Below the pieces are notes generated by a model. The model saw nothing but the letters and a program-made list of their open reading frames with translations, did not search any database and was not told the DNA's origin. Below are positions 7,562-15,782 of a DNA stretch of 64,000 nucleotides, piece by piece. A program made the translations under genes and the position numbers. The stretch is from an uncultured Woeseia sp. (GTDB taxonomy: Bacteria; Pseudomonadota; Gammaproteobacteria; Steroidobacterales; Woeseiaceae). Each line of letters opens with the position of its first letter. Within the stretch, counting starts at the first letter, position 1. The stretch lies in contig CALALV010000107.1 of NCBI GenBank assembly GCA_937925605.1, forward strand, positions 1-64,000, read 5' to 3'.

Positions 7562-8917
7562 GTGGCAGAAAAAGATTCAGCAACCCGAACGGACGCCCGC
7601 GCCGACGCCATGGAGCGCCTGCGCGACCGCACCGACGAGCTCGAGCTGATCATCTCGAGCCTGACGATCTTCGCGCTGTTCTCGATGCCGGGCTGGCTGT
7701 TCGACCGCATCGCCGATTCCTACACGCACCTGTCGACGAGCCTGGCGATCGCCACCACGCTCGGCATCTCGCTGATCTCGGGTATCTGCTACGGGCTTGC
7801 CGCCTGTTTCGTCGTGCACCTGATGGCGCGCGCGTACTGGGTCGGGCTGATCGGCCTGCGGACCGTGTTCCCCGAAGGCATCAACTGGGAGAAGACGCCG
7901 GGCCTCGGCCCCCTGGGCCGCCGCTACTACCGCGAGACCTTGCCCGACCTCGAGACCGTCATTCGCAAGACGGACCGGCTGGCGTCATCGCTGTTCGCCA
8001 TCATCAGCATGCTGACACTGACCCTGCTCTGGTTCGGCACGATCCTCGTCGCCATCCTGGTCGCATCGGGCGCGATTGGTGCCCGCTTCGGGCTGACCAA
8101 TGCGGGCATCGGCATCGGTACCACGCTGCTCCTTGCGGTGTTCATCGGCGTGCCGGCGCTGCTCTACCTGCTCGACGCGCTGCGCGCGGCGCGGGCGCCG
8201 GCCCTGCGGGAACGCAGGGCATTCACCGGCCTGGTCCGCCTGTTGCGACGAATTGCCGGCGTCGCCTACCCGCAGCGCCTGGTGCTGCCGGTGCAGCTGA
8301 CCCTGCAGAGCAATACGCGGCCCGTCGCGTTCCTCGTCGCGATGCTGGTTGGCGTGACCGTCATCGTCGTCGTCGGCAATGTGCGCACGGCCGCCTGGCA
8401 GAACTTCACGCTGTCCGGCGAGTTCAGGTATCTCGATGCCGACACGGTGCGCCAGGGTTTTCGCAGCACGCACTACGAGGACATGCCCGGCTCGCTCGAC
8501 CGGCTGCGCGGCTGGCCGCGCGTGGACAGCTTCTACCAGGACGGCAGCTTCGTCCGCCTGTTCCTGCCGTACCATCCGCTGCGCGACAACCTCGTGCTCG
8601 ACGGGCTCTGCGGCAGCCCCGAACAGGCGGAAGACCCCGTCGACTGCCTGCGCTGGCTCTGGACCGTCAGCATCGACGGTGCCGAGGTGCCGATCGCCGG
8701 CTTCGAGCCGGCGGAGCGCGCGGACCTCGGCATGCGGGGGCTGATCGGCCTCGTGCCCCTGGCCGGGCTCGAACCCGGGCTGCGCCGGATCGAGGTGACC
8801 TGGAACGCGGGCGCCGACGCCGGGTCCGCCCCGGTCGACGATCGCTACACCGAACTCAGCAATCGCTACGTCATCCCGATCGCGTTCTCGCCCGCGATCG
8901 AGCGGGGGCTCGACTGA
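7562..8917 (+). CDS. Multi-pass membrane protein of unknown function
   Basis: The 451-aa protein starts at a GTG after the purine-rich ggtagcgccagg. It has about five to six hydrophobic segments: roughly residues 35-50, 60-90, 138-165, 178-200 and 255-275. These are followed by a soluble C-terminal domain of about 175 residues that probably lies in the periplasm. That domain has two cysteines (LCGSPEQAEDPVDCL) that could form a disulfide. I do not recognise the family. It is a lone gene with its own upstream gap. Confidence 0.7.
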   Translation: MAEKDSATRTDARADAMERLRDRTDELELIISSLTIFALFSMPGWLFDRIADSYTHLSTSLAIATTLGISLISGICYGLAACFVVHLMARAYWVGLIGLRTVFPEGINWEKTPGLGPLGRRYYRETLPDLETVIRKTDRLASSLFAIISMLTLTLLWFGTILVAILVASGAIGARFGLTNAGIGIGTTLLLAVFIGVPALLYLLDALRAARAPALRERRAFTGLVRLLRRIAGVAYPQRLVLPVQLTLQSNTRPVAFLVAMLVGVTVIVVVGNVRTAAWQNFTLSGEFRYLDADTVRQGFRSTHYEDMPGSLDRLRGWPRVDSFYQDGSFVRLFLPYHPLRDNLVLDGLCGSPEQAEDPVDCLRWLWTVSIDGAEVPIAGFEPAERADLGMRGLIGLVPLAGLEPGLRRIEVTWNAGADAGSAPVDDRYTELSNRYVIPIAFSPAIERGLD

Positions 8918-9019
8918 ACGGCCCTGCCGGGTCGACCGACAAGATGCGCGACGCCTCCGCCGCAAGGGCAAGAGGCGGCGTTGCGACGAGATGCGAGCAT
9001 CGCGGACAGGAGGACAACA

Positions 9020-9202
9020 TTGAGCGATAAGCAACCCGAAGAAAGCATGGCCCTGTACCTCGGCCTCGGTGTCGCGATCGGCGCAGCCATGGGCACGGTA
9101 TTCGGCGCCGTTTTCGGCAGCGTGACGATGGGCGCCTCGCTGGGGCCGGCCTTCGGACTGGCCGTCGCGCTGGTGCTGTGGAGCGCGCGCTCGGGCGCGT
9201 AG
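9020..9202 (+). CDS. Small glycine-rich membrane protein
   Basis: This 60-aa protein starts at a TTG 7 nt after AGGAGG-like bases (cggacaggaggacaaca). Nearly all of residues 11-55 are hydrophobic with regularly spaced glycines (GLGVAIGAAMGTVFGAVFG), as in glycine-zipper membrane helices. Two transmembrane helices would fit. The function is unknown. Confidence 0.6.
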   Translation: MSDKQPEESMALYLGLGVAIGAAMGTVFGAVFGSVTMGASLGPAFGLAVALVLWSARSGA

Positions 9203-9257
9203 GCAGCATGGACGCTCGCTGCGAGCAGGTACAAGTCGGGTAACCGCGGAGGACACT

Positions 9258-9632
9258 ATGACAAGCACCGAGATCTGCAAGGCACTGTTTGCCGCCTTCG
9301 AGGCCGGCGACGAAACGCGCGTCCGCGAGTTGCTCGCACCGGACGTGCGGGTGCAGCAGAACAACAACCCGCCGATGGACCTCGACACGCTGCTCGGTTT
9401 CGCCCGCGCCGTGCTCGCGGTCGTCAGCGACTTCCGCTACGAGGACGCCGTGCGCTCGGCGACCGCAACCGGTTTCGTCGAGGAGCACCGGGTGCGCGGC
9501 GTGCTGCCTGACGGCAGCCCGCTCGACCTCGCCGTCTGCGTCGTCGCGGACCTGCGCGACGGCCGGGTCGTCGACCTGCGCGAGTACCTCGACACCGGGG
9601 CCGCCGCCGGGCTGATCGCCGCGCTCGGCTGA
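9258..9632 (+). CDS. SnoaL/NTF2-like protein
   Basis: The 124-aa protein has the length and helix-then-sheet pattern of the nuclear-transport-factor-2/SnoaL superfamily: an N-terminal ALFAAFEAGD helix, followed by DVRVQQNNNPPMDL and a curved sheet ending in VVDLREYLDTG. Members are small ligand-binding proteins, isomerases or hydratases. The start has a good ribosome-binding site (gcggagga). The substrate is unknown. A second, unrelated SnoaL-like gene lies at 57850. Confidence 0.7.
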   Translation: MTSTEICKALFAAFEAGDETRVRELLAPDVRVQQNNNPPMDLDTLLGFARAVLAVVSDFRYEDAVRSATATGFVEEHRVRGVLPDGSPLDLAVCVVADLRDGRVVDLREYLDTGAAAGLIAALG

Positions 9633-9652
9633 GCGCCGCACGGCCGCGGCCC

Positions 9653-9898
9653 TGCCCGCCGTCCTGGCGCGAAGCCGGCTGGCGCGGCTACGGCTACCAG
9701 TGGTGGCTGCTCGAAGGTCCAGACGGCGACTACTTCGCGATGGGCAAGGACGGCCAGTTCCTATACCTGAACCCGCGCCGCGAACTGATCGTCGTCCGGC
9801 TCGGCTGGAGCATGGGCGGGCTCGACAGCGGCGACCGGGTAGAGCTGTTTCGCGCGCTGGCAGCGCAATTTCCAGCGCTTGCCCGCGATCCGCCGTAG
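9653..9898 (+). pseudogene. C-terminal remnant of a serine hydrolase (6-aminohexanoate-dimer hydrolase/beta-lactamase family)
   Basis: One frame from about 9653 to a stop at 9896-9898 reads like the C-terminus of a class C beta-lactamase-related enzyme: GYGYQWWLL, then FAMGKDGQFLYLNP, then LIVVRLGWSMGG. That is the family's last strand set. No start codon or upstream catalytic domain precedes it, because the SnoaL-like gene ends just before. It looks like the tail of a deleted gene. I infer a deletion that removed the N-terminal part. Confidence 0.6.
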
Positions 9899-9937
9899 TA
9901 TGCTCGCGCGAAATTGCGTGCGCGCAGAGGGTGGCAC

Positions 9938-10408
9938 GTGTCCCAGCCGAAATTCGAAAAGCTGATCCGCAGGATCAACCTGTACCCGCCCTACCTCGGC
10001 ATGGGCGTGCGCGTGCGCTCGTGGAGCGAGGACTACACGCGCTTCGAGGTCGAGTTGCGCGCGCGCTGGTACAACCGCAACCTGTTCGGCACGCACTTCG
10101 GCGGCAGCCTGTACGCGATGTCTGACCCGTTCTACGTGTTCATCGTCACGCTGAACCTGGGCGGCGACTACATCGTCTGGGACAAGGCGGCGTGCATCGA
10201 TTTCCTGCGGCCGGCAAAGGGCACGATCCGCGGGGTGTTCGAGATCGCCGGCCGGCGCCTCGCCGCGATGCGCGCCGAAGTGGACGAGGCTGGCAGGAAG
10301 ACCTTCCAGTTCGAGACGGAGCTGCTCGACGAGGCGGGCGAAGCCGTCGCGCGGGTCCGGAAAGAGGTCTACGTGCGCGCGAAGTCGGTCGATCGCAACA
10401 AGCGCTAG
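9938..10408 (+). CDS. DUF4442/hotdog-fold thioesterase-like protein
   Basis: This 156-aa protein has the hotdog pattern: an N-terminal amphipathic helix, NLFGTHFGGSLYAMSDPFYV (the central helix with an N-x-x-GTHFGGS entry seen in DUF4442 proteins), and strands ending in VRKEVYVRAK. The family is related to acyl-CoA thioesterases such as PaaI, though the catalytic residues are not certain. The GTG at 9938 is chosen; another GTG lies at 9931 in a different frame. It follows a serine-hydrolase remnant and stands alone. Confidence 0.7.
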   Translation: MSQPKFEKLIRRINLYPPYLGMGVRVRSWSEDYTRFEVELRARWYNRNLFGTHFGGSLYAMSDPFYVFIVTLNLGGDYIVWDKAACIDFLRPAKGTIRGVFEIAGRRLAAMRAEVDEAGRKTFQFETELLDEAGEAVARVRKEVYVRAKSVDRNKR

Positions 10409-10572
10409 CCGCAGCTGCAGAAGACGATGCGCCCTCGATTTGCTGCGCCCCGGCGTGCGACGATCCTGCCGCAGGGAAATTCCGGTCCGCCGGTAGCGTG
10501 TCGCGGCAGGCGAACGCCTGCCTGGCCGACCGTCGCCATGCACGGTGAGCATGTCACGATGAGCACGGCAGC

Positions 10573-11040
10573 ATGAGTAACTTCACATTGCGCAAGATCG
10601 AGCAGTCCGGCGACATCGTCGGCTACGCTGGCGACCTGTCCGATGTCGCGCGCGCGGTCATCGACCTGACGCTCGAGCTGTACGCGGCGAGCGGCTACGA
10701 GGAACCCTGGGTCAGCTACATGGGCGTCCTCGACAACGAGTTCGTCGGCAGCTGCAGCTTCAAGTCGCCGCCGCGGGAGGGACAGGTCGAGATTGCCTAT
10801 TTCACGTTCCCGGGCAACGAGGGCCGCGGCTGGGCGACGCGCATGGCCGGCGGTCTCGTCGCGATTGCCCGCGCCAGCCGCGAGCAGCCGCTCGTGACCG
10901 CGCAGACGCTGCCTGCGCGGAACGCGTCGCACCGGGTACTCGAGAAGCTCGGCTTCCGCGCGGCTGGCATCGTCCATCATCCCGACGACGGCGACGTGCT
11001 CGAGTGGCGGCTGCCGCAGGAGCGCATGGATCGCGGGTGA
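10573..11040 (+). CDS. GNAT-family N-acetyltransferase
   Basis: This 155-aa protein fits the RimJ/RimL-like GNAT type. It has a strand EIAYFTFPGNEGRGWATRMAG carrying the acetyl-CoA pyrophosphate loop (GNEGRGWAT), then an alpha helix, then AQTLPARNASHRVLEKLGF with the conserved N and the late GF motif. The substrate is unknown. It is followed by 435 bases without a clear gene. Confidence 0.8.
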   Translation: MSNFTLRKIEQSGDIVGYAGDLSDVARAVIDLTLELYAASGYEEPWVSYMGVLDNEFVGSCSFKSPPREGQVEIAYFTFPGNEGRGWATRMAGGLVAIARASREQPLVTAQTLPARNASHRVLEKLGFRAAGIVHHPDDGDVLEWRLPQERMDRG

Positions 11041-11475
11041 ACTTGTCACCGGGACCCGGATGGCGGCGGCATTCATCCGGGCGCCCGGCGAAAAAGCCGT
11101 GTACCGGGACGTCGACCCCGACGCCTGACGGACCCCGGCTTTCCCGGCGCAGCAGGTCCCGGCAACCTGTTCCGTTACAAGCCGGACTGCAACTACGGAA
11201 TTCGCCGGGTCCGGAGCATCACGCATTCGCGGCCGCTCGATCCGGAGCTGCTGGACCTCCGCGCCTGGCTGGCCGGGAACAGGAAGCGTATCCCGATCGG
11301 CGAGGCGGCGGCCTGAACCCGGCTGCGCCGTCCCGGAGTGCTTTCGCAGCCGCTGCAGCGAACGATACCGCGGCCGTTTTTCCCGGCAGCTCCGGCGGGG
11401 CGACCCTGCCGGGGCGTGCCCGGCCGAATAGCGGTATAGTCCGACCGCAACAGGCTCATCGCTGACCACCAGGGA
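11041..11475. other. Intergenic region, possible gene debris
   Basis: No intact gene is seen. One frame ending in a stop at 11313-11315 reads DPELLDLRAWLAGNRKRIP, which has protein-like composition and could be a remnant of a lost gene. A TATAGT hexamer at 11435-11440 is a plausible -10 box for the downstream genes; the -35 is poor. Confidence 0.35.
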
Positions 11476-11547
11476 ATGACCATGGCTGCCACGGACTCGC
11501 TCCACTACCGCGTCTCCGCGCCCTTCCCGATCCGAAGCCCGCGGTGA
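11476..11547 (+). CDS. Very short open frame, possible leader peptide
   Basis: A 23-codon frame starts at an ATG preceded by an aggga ribosome-binding site, and its TGA at 11545-11547 lies 2 nt before the ATG of the next gene. The arrangement would allow translational coupling. The peptide resembles nothing I know and ends in basic residues. It may be the start of a broken gene or chance. Confidence 0.25.
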   Translation: MTMAATDSLHYRVSAPFPIRSPR

Positions 11548-11549
11548 GC

Positions 11550-12269
11550 ATGTCCCGCCCGATCGACTGGCGGCGCCTGGTCGCCGAAGGCACGGCGATC
11601 GTGCTCAGCATCCTGCTCGCCTTCGGCATCGACGCCTGGTGGGAGGAGCGACTGGAGCGCGTCGAGGAACGCGAGATCCTCGAAGGGCTGCACCAGGAGT
11701 TCGTTCTGATCGAGCAGGTGCTCGGCGAGCACAACGCGCAGCACCTCGAGCGCCTCGCAGCGCTCGAAGAACTCCTCGACATCATGCATGCCGGTGACAG
11801 CGCAGGGCGGGAGGCCGTGATCGAGGCCGCGCTGCTCGAACTGCTGGCGCCGACGACCTCCGATATCAGCAACGGCACGCTGCAGGCGCTGCTGAGCTCC
11901 GGGCGCCTCGAGATGATCGAGAGCCGCGCGCTGCGCGCGCAGCTGGTGGACTGGGAAGGCCATATCGGGGAGGTCTGGGACGACCAGGTGTCGAACGCAA
12001 AGATGGTGTACGAGATCCACGTCCCGTACTTCATCGACGCGGGCTTCGGCGTCGGCAGCTCGATGCGCCACTGGTACGCCGAGTGGGACGCGCCGGTCAG
12101 GCCGATCGTCGCCGACCCGGAGGAGACGGCCCGGCTGCTCTCCGATCCGCGCTTCTACGCGCTGGTTGAACTGCGCTACGGCTACAAGAAGCACCTGACG
12201 CAGGAGTTCGCGGCGGCGATCGGCGCCGCGGTCGCGATCCGCGAAGCCGTCGAGGACGCGCTCGACTGA
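11550..12269 (+). CDS. Membrane-anchored protein, DUF6090-like
   Basis: The 239-aa protein has a basic N-terminus and one transmembrane helix (about residues 12-28, VAEGTAIVLSILLAFGIDAWW) followed by a long charged, mostly helical domain, ERLERVEEREILEGL onward. This single-helix pattern with DAWWEE directly after the membrane segment is typical of DUF6090-type proteins, whose role is unknown. The ATG at 11550 is chosen; a GTG two codons upstream is in frame. Confidence 0.6.
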   Translation: MSRPIDWRRLVAEGTAIVLSILLAFGIDAWWEERLERVEEREILEGLHQEFVLIEQVLGEHNAQHLERLAALEELLDIMHAGDSAGREAVIEAALLELLAPTTSDISNGTLQALLSSGRLEMIESRALRAQLVDWEGHIGEVWDDQVSNAKMVYEIHVPYFIDAGFGVGSSMRHWYAEWDAPVRPIVADPEETARLLSDPRFYALVELRYGYKKHLTQEFAAAIGAAVAIREAVEDALD

Positions 12270-12387
12270 GCCTGCGCCGGGAGGTCGGACCGGCGTGGCG
12301 CACAGCGCACTGCCGACCGGCGGCCCCGGCATGCCATAATCGCGCCCATCCGGCCCGGCAGGGCACGCTATTCGGGGACATGCGCCG

Positions 12388-13602
12388 GTGACCAAGTCCG
12401 CCCTGATCGTCGACGATTCCGCCTCGGCGCGGCTCGTGCTGAAGCGCGTGCTGGAGTCGCACGACCTCGCGGTCGACGCCTGCGAGTCGGCCGAGGACGC
12501 GCTCGAGTTCCTCGAGTCGCGGCGGCCGGACGTCATCTTCATGGATCACATGATGCCGGGCATGGACGGCTTCGAGGCCGTGCGCGTGATCAAGAAGAAT
12601 CCTGCCACCGCGACGATCCCGATCATGATGTACACGTCGCAGGAAGGCGAGGTCTACGTCGGCCAGGCGCGCGCGCTCGGCGCGGTCGGGGTACTGCCGA
12701 AGACCGTCAAGCCGGTCGAGGTGTCGCGCATCCTGTCCTCGCTGCACCTCGTCGACGACCGGCACGCACCGCCGCCGACGCCGGCCGGCGACGGCGCCGG
12801 CCTGCGTCCGCTGCTGGAACAGCTGTTCGCGCAGCAGCGCGAACTGCTGCAGCGCGACCTCGAGCGCACCTGGGAGAGCCGGCTGCCGCCGCCCGACACC
12901 GAACCGCCGCCGCCGAAGCGGGCCGCGGACCGCGCGGCCATCGTCGTGCTGCTGCTCGTCGCCGTCAGCCTCGGCGTGCTCGCCGCGTGGCAGTTCAACG
13001 AGCGCCAGGCGCTGATCGACCGTATCCGCGACCTCGCGTCGGCGCCCGCAGCCGTCGCCGGCATCCAGAACATGGCCAACGCGGACCTCGCGGACGCGCT
13101 CGCGGTCAGCCGGGTGAACACGCTGACGGCGCTCGAATGGGGCATCAACCAGTCCGGGTCCTACGGCTTCGACGAGGTGCCGCTCGGCGAGCGGCGCGTC
13201 GCGCTGCTCGAGGACCTGCTGGCCCGCCTGGCGGCCGTCGGCTTCAGCGGCGTTATCGCGATCGACGTGCACGTCGGCGACTTCTGCATGCGCCTCGACG
13301 CGGCCGGCCGCCTGCGTCTCGCGCCGCCGGAGATCGACGCGTCCTTCTGCGACCAGCTCGGCTACGACCGCGCCGAGGCGCTGGAGATCGGCGAGCGCCA
13401 GACCGTGGCCTTCGCGAACTTCGTGCAGGTCGCCGAGGCGCGCAGCGGCGGTACGCTGAGTTTCGACATCGTCTCGCGCGGCAACGCCGAACCGCTGTTC
13501 GACTACCCGGTGGCGCCCGCCGGCATCTCGGCCGGCGAGTGGAACGAGATCGCGGCCGGCAACCAGCGGGTCGTCGTCAGCCTGCAGCCGGCGGCGCTGT
13601 AA
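12388..13602 (+). CDS. Receiver-domain protein with transmembrane helix and C-terminal unknown domain
   Basis: Residues 1-118 form a CheY-like receiver: the acidic pair in LIVDDSA, the phospho-acceptor aspartate in IFMDHMMPGMDGF, the switch residue in MYTSQEG and the lysine in LPKT. A proline-rich linker and a helical stretch with QQREL repeats follow. There is then one transmembrane helix (about 190-210, AAIVVLLLVAVSLGVLAAW) and a C-terminal domain of about 190 residues that should be outside the cytoplasm. That domain has two cysteines and no motif I know; its ASAPAAVAG...EWGINQSGSYGFDEVP region resembles an OmpA-like or substrate-sensing fold only vaguely. The GTG start follows a CATAAT -10-like hexamer about 45 nt upstream. 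No histidine kinase is adjacent. Confidence 0.75.
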   Translation: MTKSALIVDDSASARLVLKRVLESHDLAVDACESAEDALEFLESRRPDVIFMDHMMPGMDGFEAVRVIKKNPATATIPIMMYTSQEGEVYVGQARALGAVGVLPKTVKPVEVSRILSSLHLVDDRHAPPPTPAGDGAGLRPLLEQLFAQQRELLQRDLERTWESRLPPPDTEPPPPKRAADRAAIVVLLLVAVSLGVLAAWQFNERQALIDRIRDLASAPAAVAGIQNMANADLADALAVSRVNTLTALEWGINQSGSYGFDEVPLGERRVALLEDLLARLAAVGFSGVIAIDVHVGDFCMRLDAAGRLRLAPPEIDASFCDQLGYDRAEALEIGERQTVAFANFVQVAEARSGGTLSFDIVSRGNAEPLFDYPVAPAGISAGEWNEIAAGNQRVVVSLQPAAL

Positions 13603-13671
13603 GCTCCCGGCCGCGCATCGCAGCGCGCCGACGCGCGCGCAATCCGCATCACGACAAAGCGGGGGAGAACA

Positions 13672-13971
13672 TTGACAACCGTAGACATGAACTGGATGCG
13701 CACATTCAAGATCTGGTGGTTCTGGGCCTGGCGTACCGTGCTCGCAAGCCTCGTCGTCGCCGCGGCCGTCGGCTTCGTGCTGGGGCTGCTGCTGTTCCCG
13801 TTCATCCAGTCCGAGCAGACCATGCGTTTCATCGGCAACCTGGTCGGTTTCGGCATCGGCGTGTTCTTCGGCCTGTGGGTCCTGCGCCAGCTGCCGGACA
13901 AGCGCTTTTCCGATTTCCGCGTCGTGCTGGTCGCGCGCGAGCCCGGCGCGCAGCCGTCCGAGCCGAACTGA
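13672..13971 (+). CDS. Small two-helix membrane protein
   Basis: The 99-aa protein starts at a TTG after gcgggggag, a strong ribosome-binding site. It has two hydrophobic helices (about 20-45 and 52-73) and a short cytoplasmic tail rich in proline and glutamate. I do not recognise it. An in-frame ATG at 13687 is an alternative start. Confidence 0.6.
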   Translation: MTTVDMNWMRTFKIWWFWAWRTVLASLVVAAAVGFVLGLLLFPFIQSEQTMRFIGNLVGFGIGVFFGLWVLRQLPDKRFSDFRVVLVAREPGAQPSEPN

Positions 13972-14070
13972 CACAGACAGCCGTAATGCCGCTGACCGCA
14001 TCGGCAGCGCGATCGAGTACGATCGCGGGTGCCATGCAACCGCGCCTGCGAATAACCGCGAAGCCCTGAC

Positions 14071-14934
14071 GTGCCCGCAGACAGCCAGCCGAAACTCTTC
14101 CTGCTGCGCTTCGACGTGGACACGCCGCAGTGTCTCGCGGACGGAGTGCCGGCCCTCATCGACCTGGCCGGACGCCACGGCGTACCGATGACGTTTTTCG
14201 TCAACATGGGGCGCGCCGTGAACCGGCTCGACAGCCTCGCCGGGCTCGTCGGCGGGCCGCGCCGGCCGGCCGCCGCCGTCGCGGAAAAGCTCTCGCCGCG
14301 CGCCAAGCTCGGCACGCACGGTTTCCTGCGCACGGCACTGCTGAACCCGCGCGTCGGCGACGGCCAGGCGGCGACGCTGGCGCGCGCCCGGGACGCGGGT
14401 CACGAGATCGGCCTGCACGGTGGCCGCAACCACGCGACCTGGCAGCGGCACGCGCCCGGCTGGGCGCGCGAGCGGGTACGCAGCGAGGTCGACTGGGGGC
14501 TGGCCGCGCTCGAGCGGGAGGGGGTGCAGCGGCCGGCCGCCTTTGCCTCGCCAGGCTGGGCGAGCCCGCCCGGCCTCGCGGAGGTACTCGCGGAGAAGGG
14601 CTTCCGGATCCTCGCGGACAGCCACGACCCGCGGCGGCCGGCGCGCCTCGCGGCAAGCGGCAACGGGCCGCTCTGCGAGCTGAACACGAACCTGGCCGGG
14701 GAGCCCGGCGGCGTCGGTTTCGTCGAGCACTGCGATGCCGCCGGCATGGCGGACGGCGCGGTCGCCGACCTCGTCGACGCACGCCTCGCGAGCCACGACT
14801 CGGTCATGGTCTACGATCACCCGGTCTACGCCGGCGGCCGCGGCGCGGGCCGGCTCGAGTTCGTGATCCGCCATGCGCAGGCTGCCGGCTGTCGTTTCGT
14901 GACGGTGAGCGAACTCGCCGGGAACGCGGCGTGA
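14071..14934 (+). CDS. Polysaccharide deacetylase family protein
   Basis: The 287-aa protein begins with FLLRFDVDTPQCL, which carries the Asp-x-Asp of the NodB homology domain. It also has MTFFVNMGRAVN and a zinc-site-like H-x-x-x-H segment (HEIGLHGGRNH), and ends with a strand VMVYDHPVYAGGRG. These are the order and motifs of carbohydrate esterase family 4 deacetylases. It overlaps the next gene by 4 nt (GTGA), so the deacetylase, the flippase-like protein and the sulfotransferase are probably one operon that makes or modifies a surface glycan. Confidence 0.8.
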   Translation: MPADSQPKLFLLRFDVDTPQCLADGVPALIDLAGRHGVPMTFFVNMGRAVNRLDSLAGLVGGPRRPAAAVAEKLSPRAKLGTHGFLRTALLNPRVGDGQAATLARARDAGHEIGLHGGRNHATWQRHAPGWARERVRSEVDWGLAALEREGVQRPAAFASPGWASPPGLAEVLAEKGFRILADSHDPRRPARLAASGNGPLCELNTNLAGEPGGVGFVEHCDAAGMADGAVADLVDARLASHDSVMVYDHPVYAGGRGAGRLEFVIRHAQAAGCRFVTVSELAGNAA

Positions 14935-15782
14935 ACGAGACCTGGCAGGTCCTGAAGCGCGTGCTGCCCTGGGTCGGTGCGCTGATCTTCCTGGCCGGCT
15001 TCGGCTGGAGCGCCGTCTCGCTCTGGCGCCAGGGACTCGACCCGTCGCCGGCCTACGTGCTGCCGCTCGCGCTGCTGGCCGCGCCGCTCAGCCTGCACCT
15101 GTCCGCCCGGCGCTTCCAGGACGTCGCGGCCCTGTACGCGGCCGACTACGACTACCCGGGCGCCGCGCGCGTCGTGATCTACGGCAGCCTCGCGAACCTG
15201 CTGCCGCTGCCCGGCGCGCTGCTCGTGCGCGTGGGTGCGCTGCGCGCGCGCATCGGTACGCGCCGCAGCCTGTTCGCGAACGGCCTCGCGGCGCTGTACT
15301 GGCTCGCCACCAGCCTGCTGCTGCTCGGCGCGGCACTGTTGCTGGTCGGCCAGCGCGGGCCCGGTCTCGCGTTCGCGTTCGGCGGGCTGCTGACCGCGGC
15401 TGCGGCCGGCGCCGGGGCCCTGGCGTCCGGGGCCAGCGCGCGCGCCTGCAGCCGGCTGCTGCTGACGCAGTCGCTGCTCTCGCTCGTGAACCTGCTGCGG
15501 CTGTGGCTGATCTGCCTCGCGCTCGGCTTCCTCGTGTCGCCGGTGCTGCCGGCGGCGGTGGCCGTGGGCGGCATCTTCGCCTCGGCGAGCGGTATCGCGC
15601 CGGGCGGCATCGGCATCGCCGAGGCCATCGGCGCGCTGATCGCCGGCTACCTGCAGCAGGAGCCGGAACTCGGCTTCGCGATGGCCGCGCTGAACCGCGT
15701 GCTCAGCTGGGCGCTGCTCGGCCCGGCGCTGCTGTGGTTCTCGCGGGCCGGCGAGCCGGACGCGGCAGACAAGACGACGTGA
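14931..15782 (+). CDS. Lysylphosphatidylglycerol synthase/flippase-like membrane protein (UPF0104 type)
   Basis: The protein starts at a GTG overlapping the stop of the deacetylase gene and has 283 aa and about seven transmembrane helices. The segment IVYGSLANLLPLPGALLVR-like near residue 82 and the late GIFASASGIAPGGIGIAEA match the UPF0104/AglD/MprF-like family: a flippase-like part without the catalytic GNAT part. In glycan clusters such proteins are thought to handle lipid-linked intermediates. The start is supported by the overlap. The substrate is unknown. Confidence 0.7.
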   Translation: MNETWQVLKRVLPWVGALIFLAGFGWSAVSLWRQGLDPSPAYVLPLALLAAPLSLHLSARRFQDVAALYAADYDYPGAARVVIYGSLANLLPLPGALLVRVGALRARIGTRRSLFANGLAALYWLATSLLLLGAALLLVGQRGPGLAFAFGGLLTAAAAGAGALASGASARACSRLLLTQSLLSLVNLLRLWLICLALGFLVSPVLPAAVAVGGIFASASGIAPGGIGIAEAIGALIAGYLQQEPELGFAMAALNRVLSWALLGPALLWFSRAGEPDAADKTT

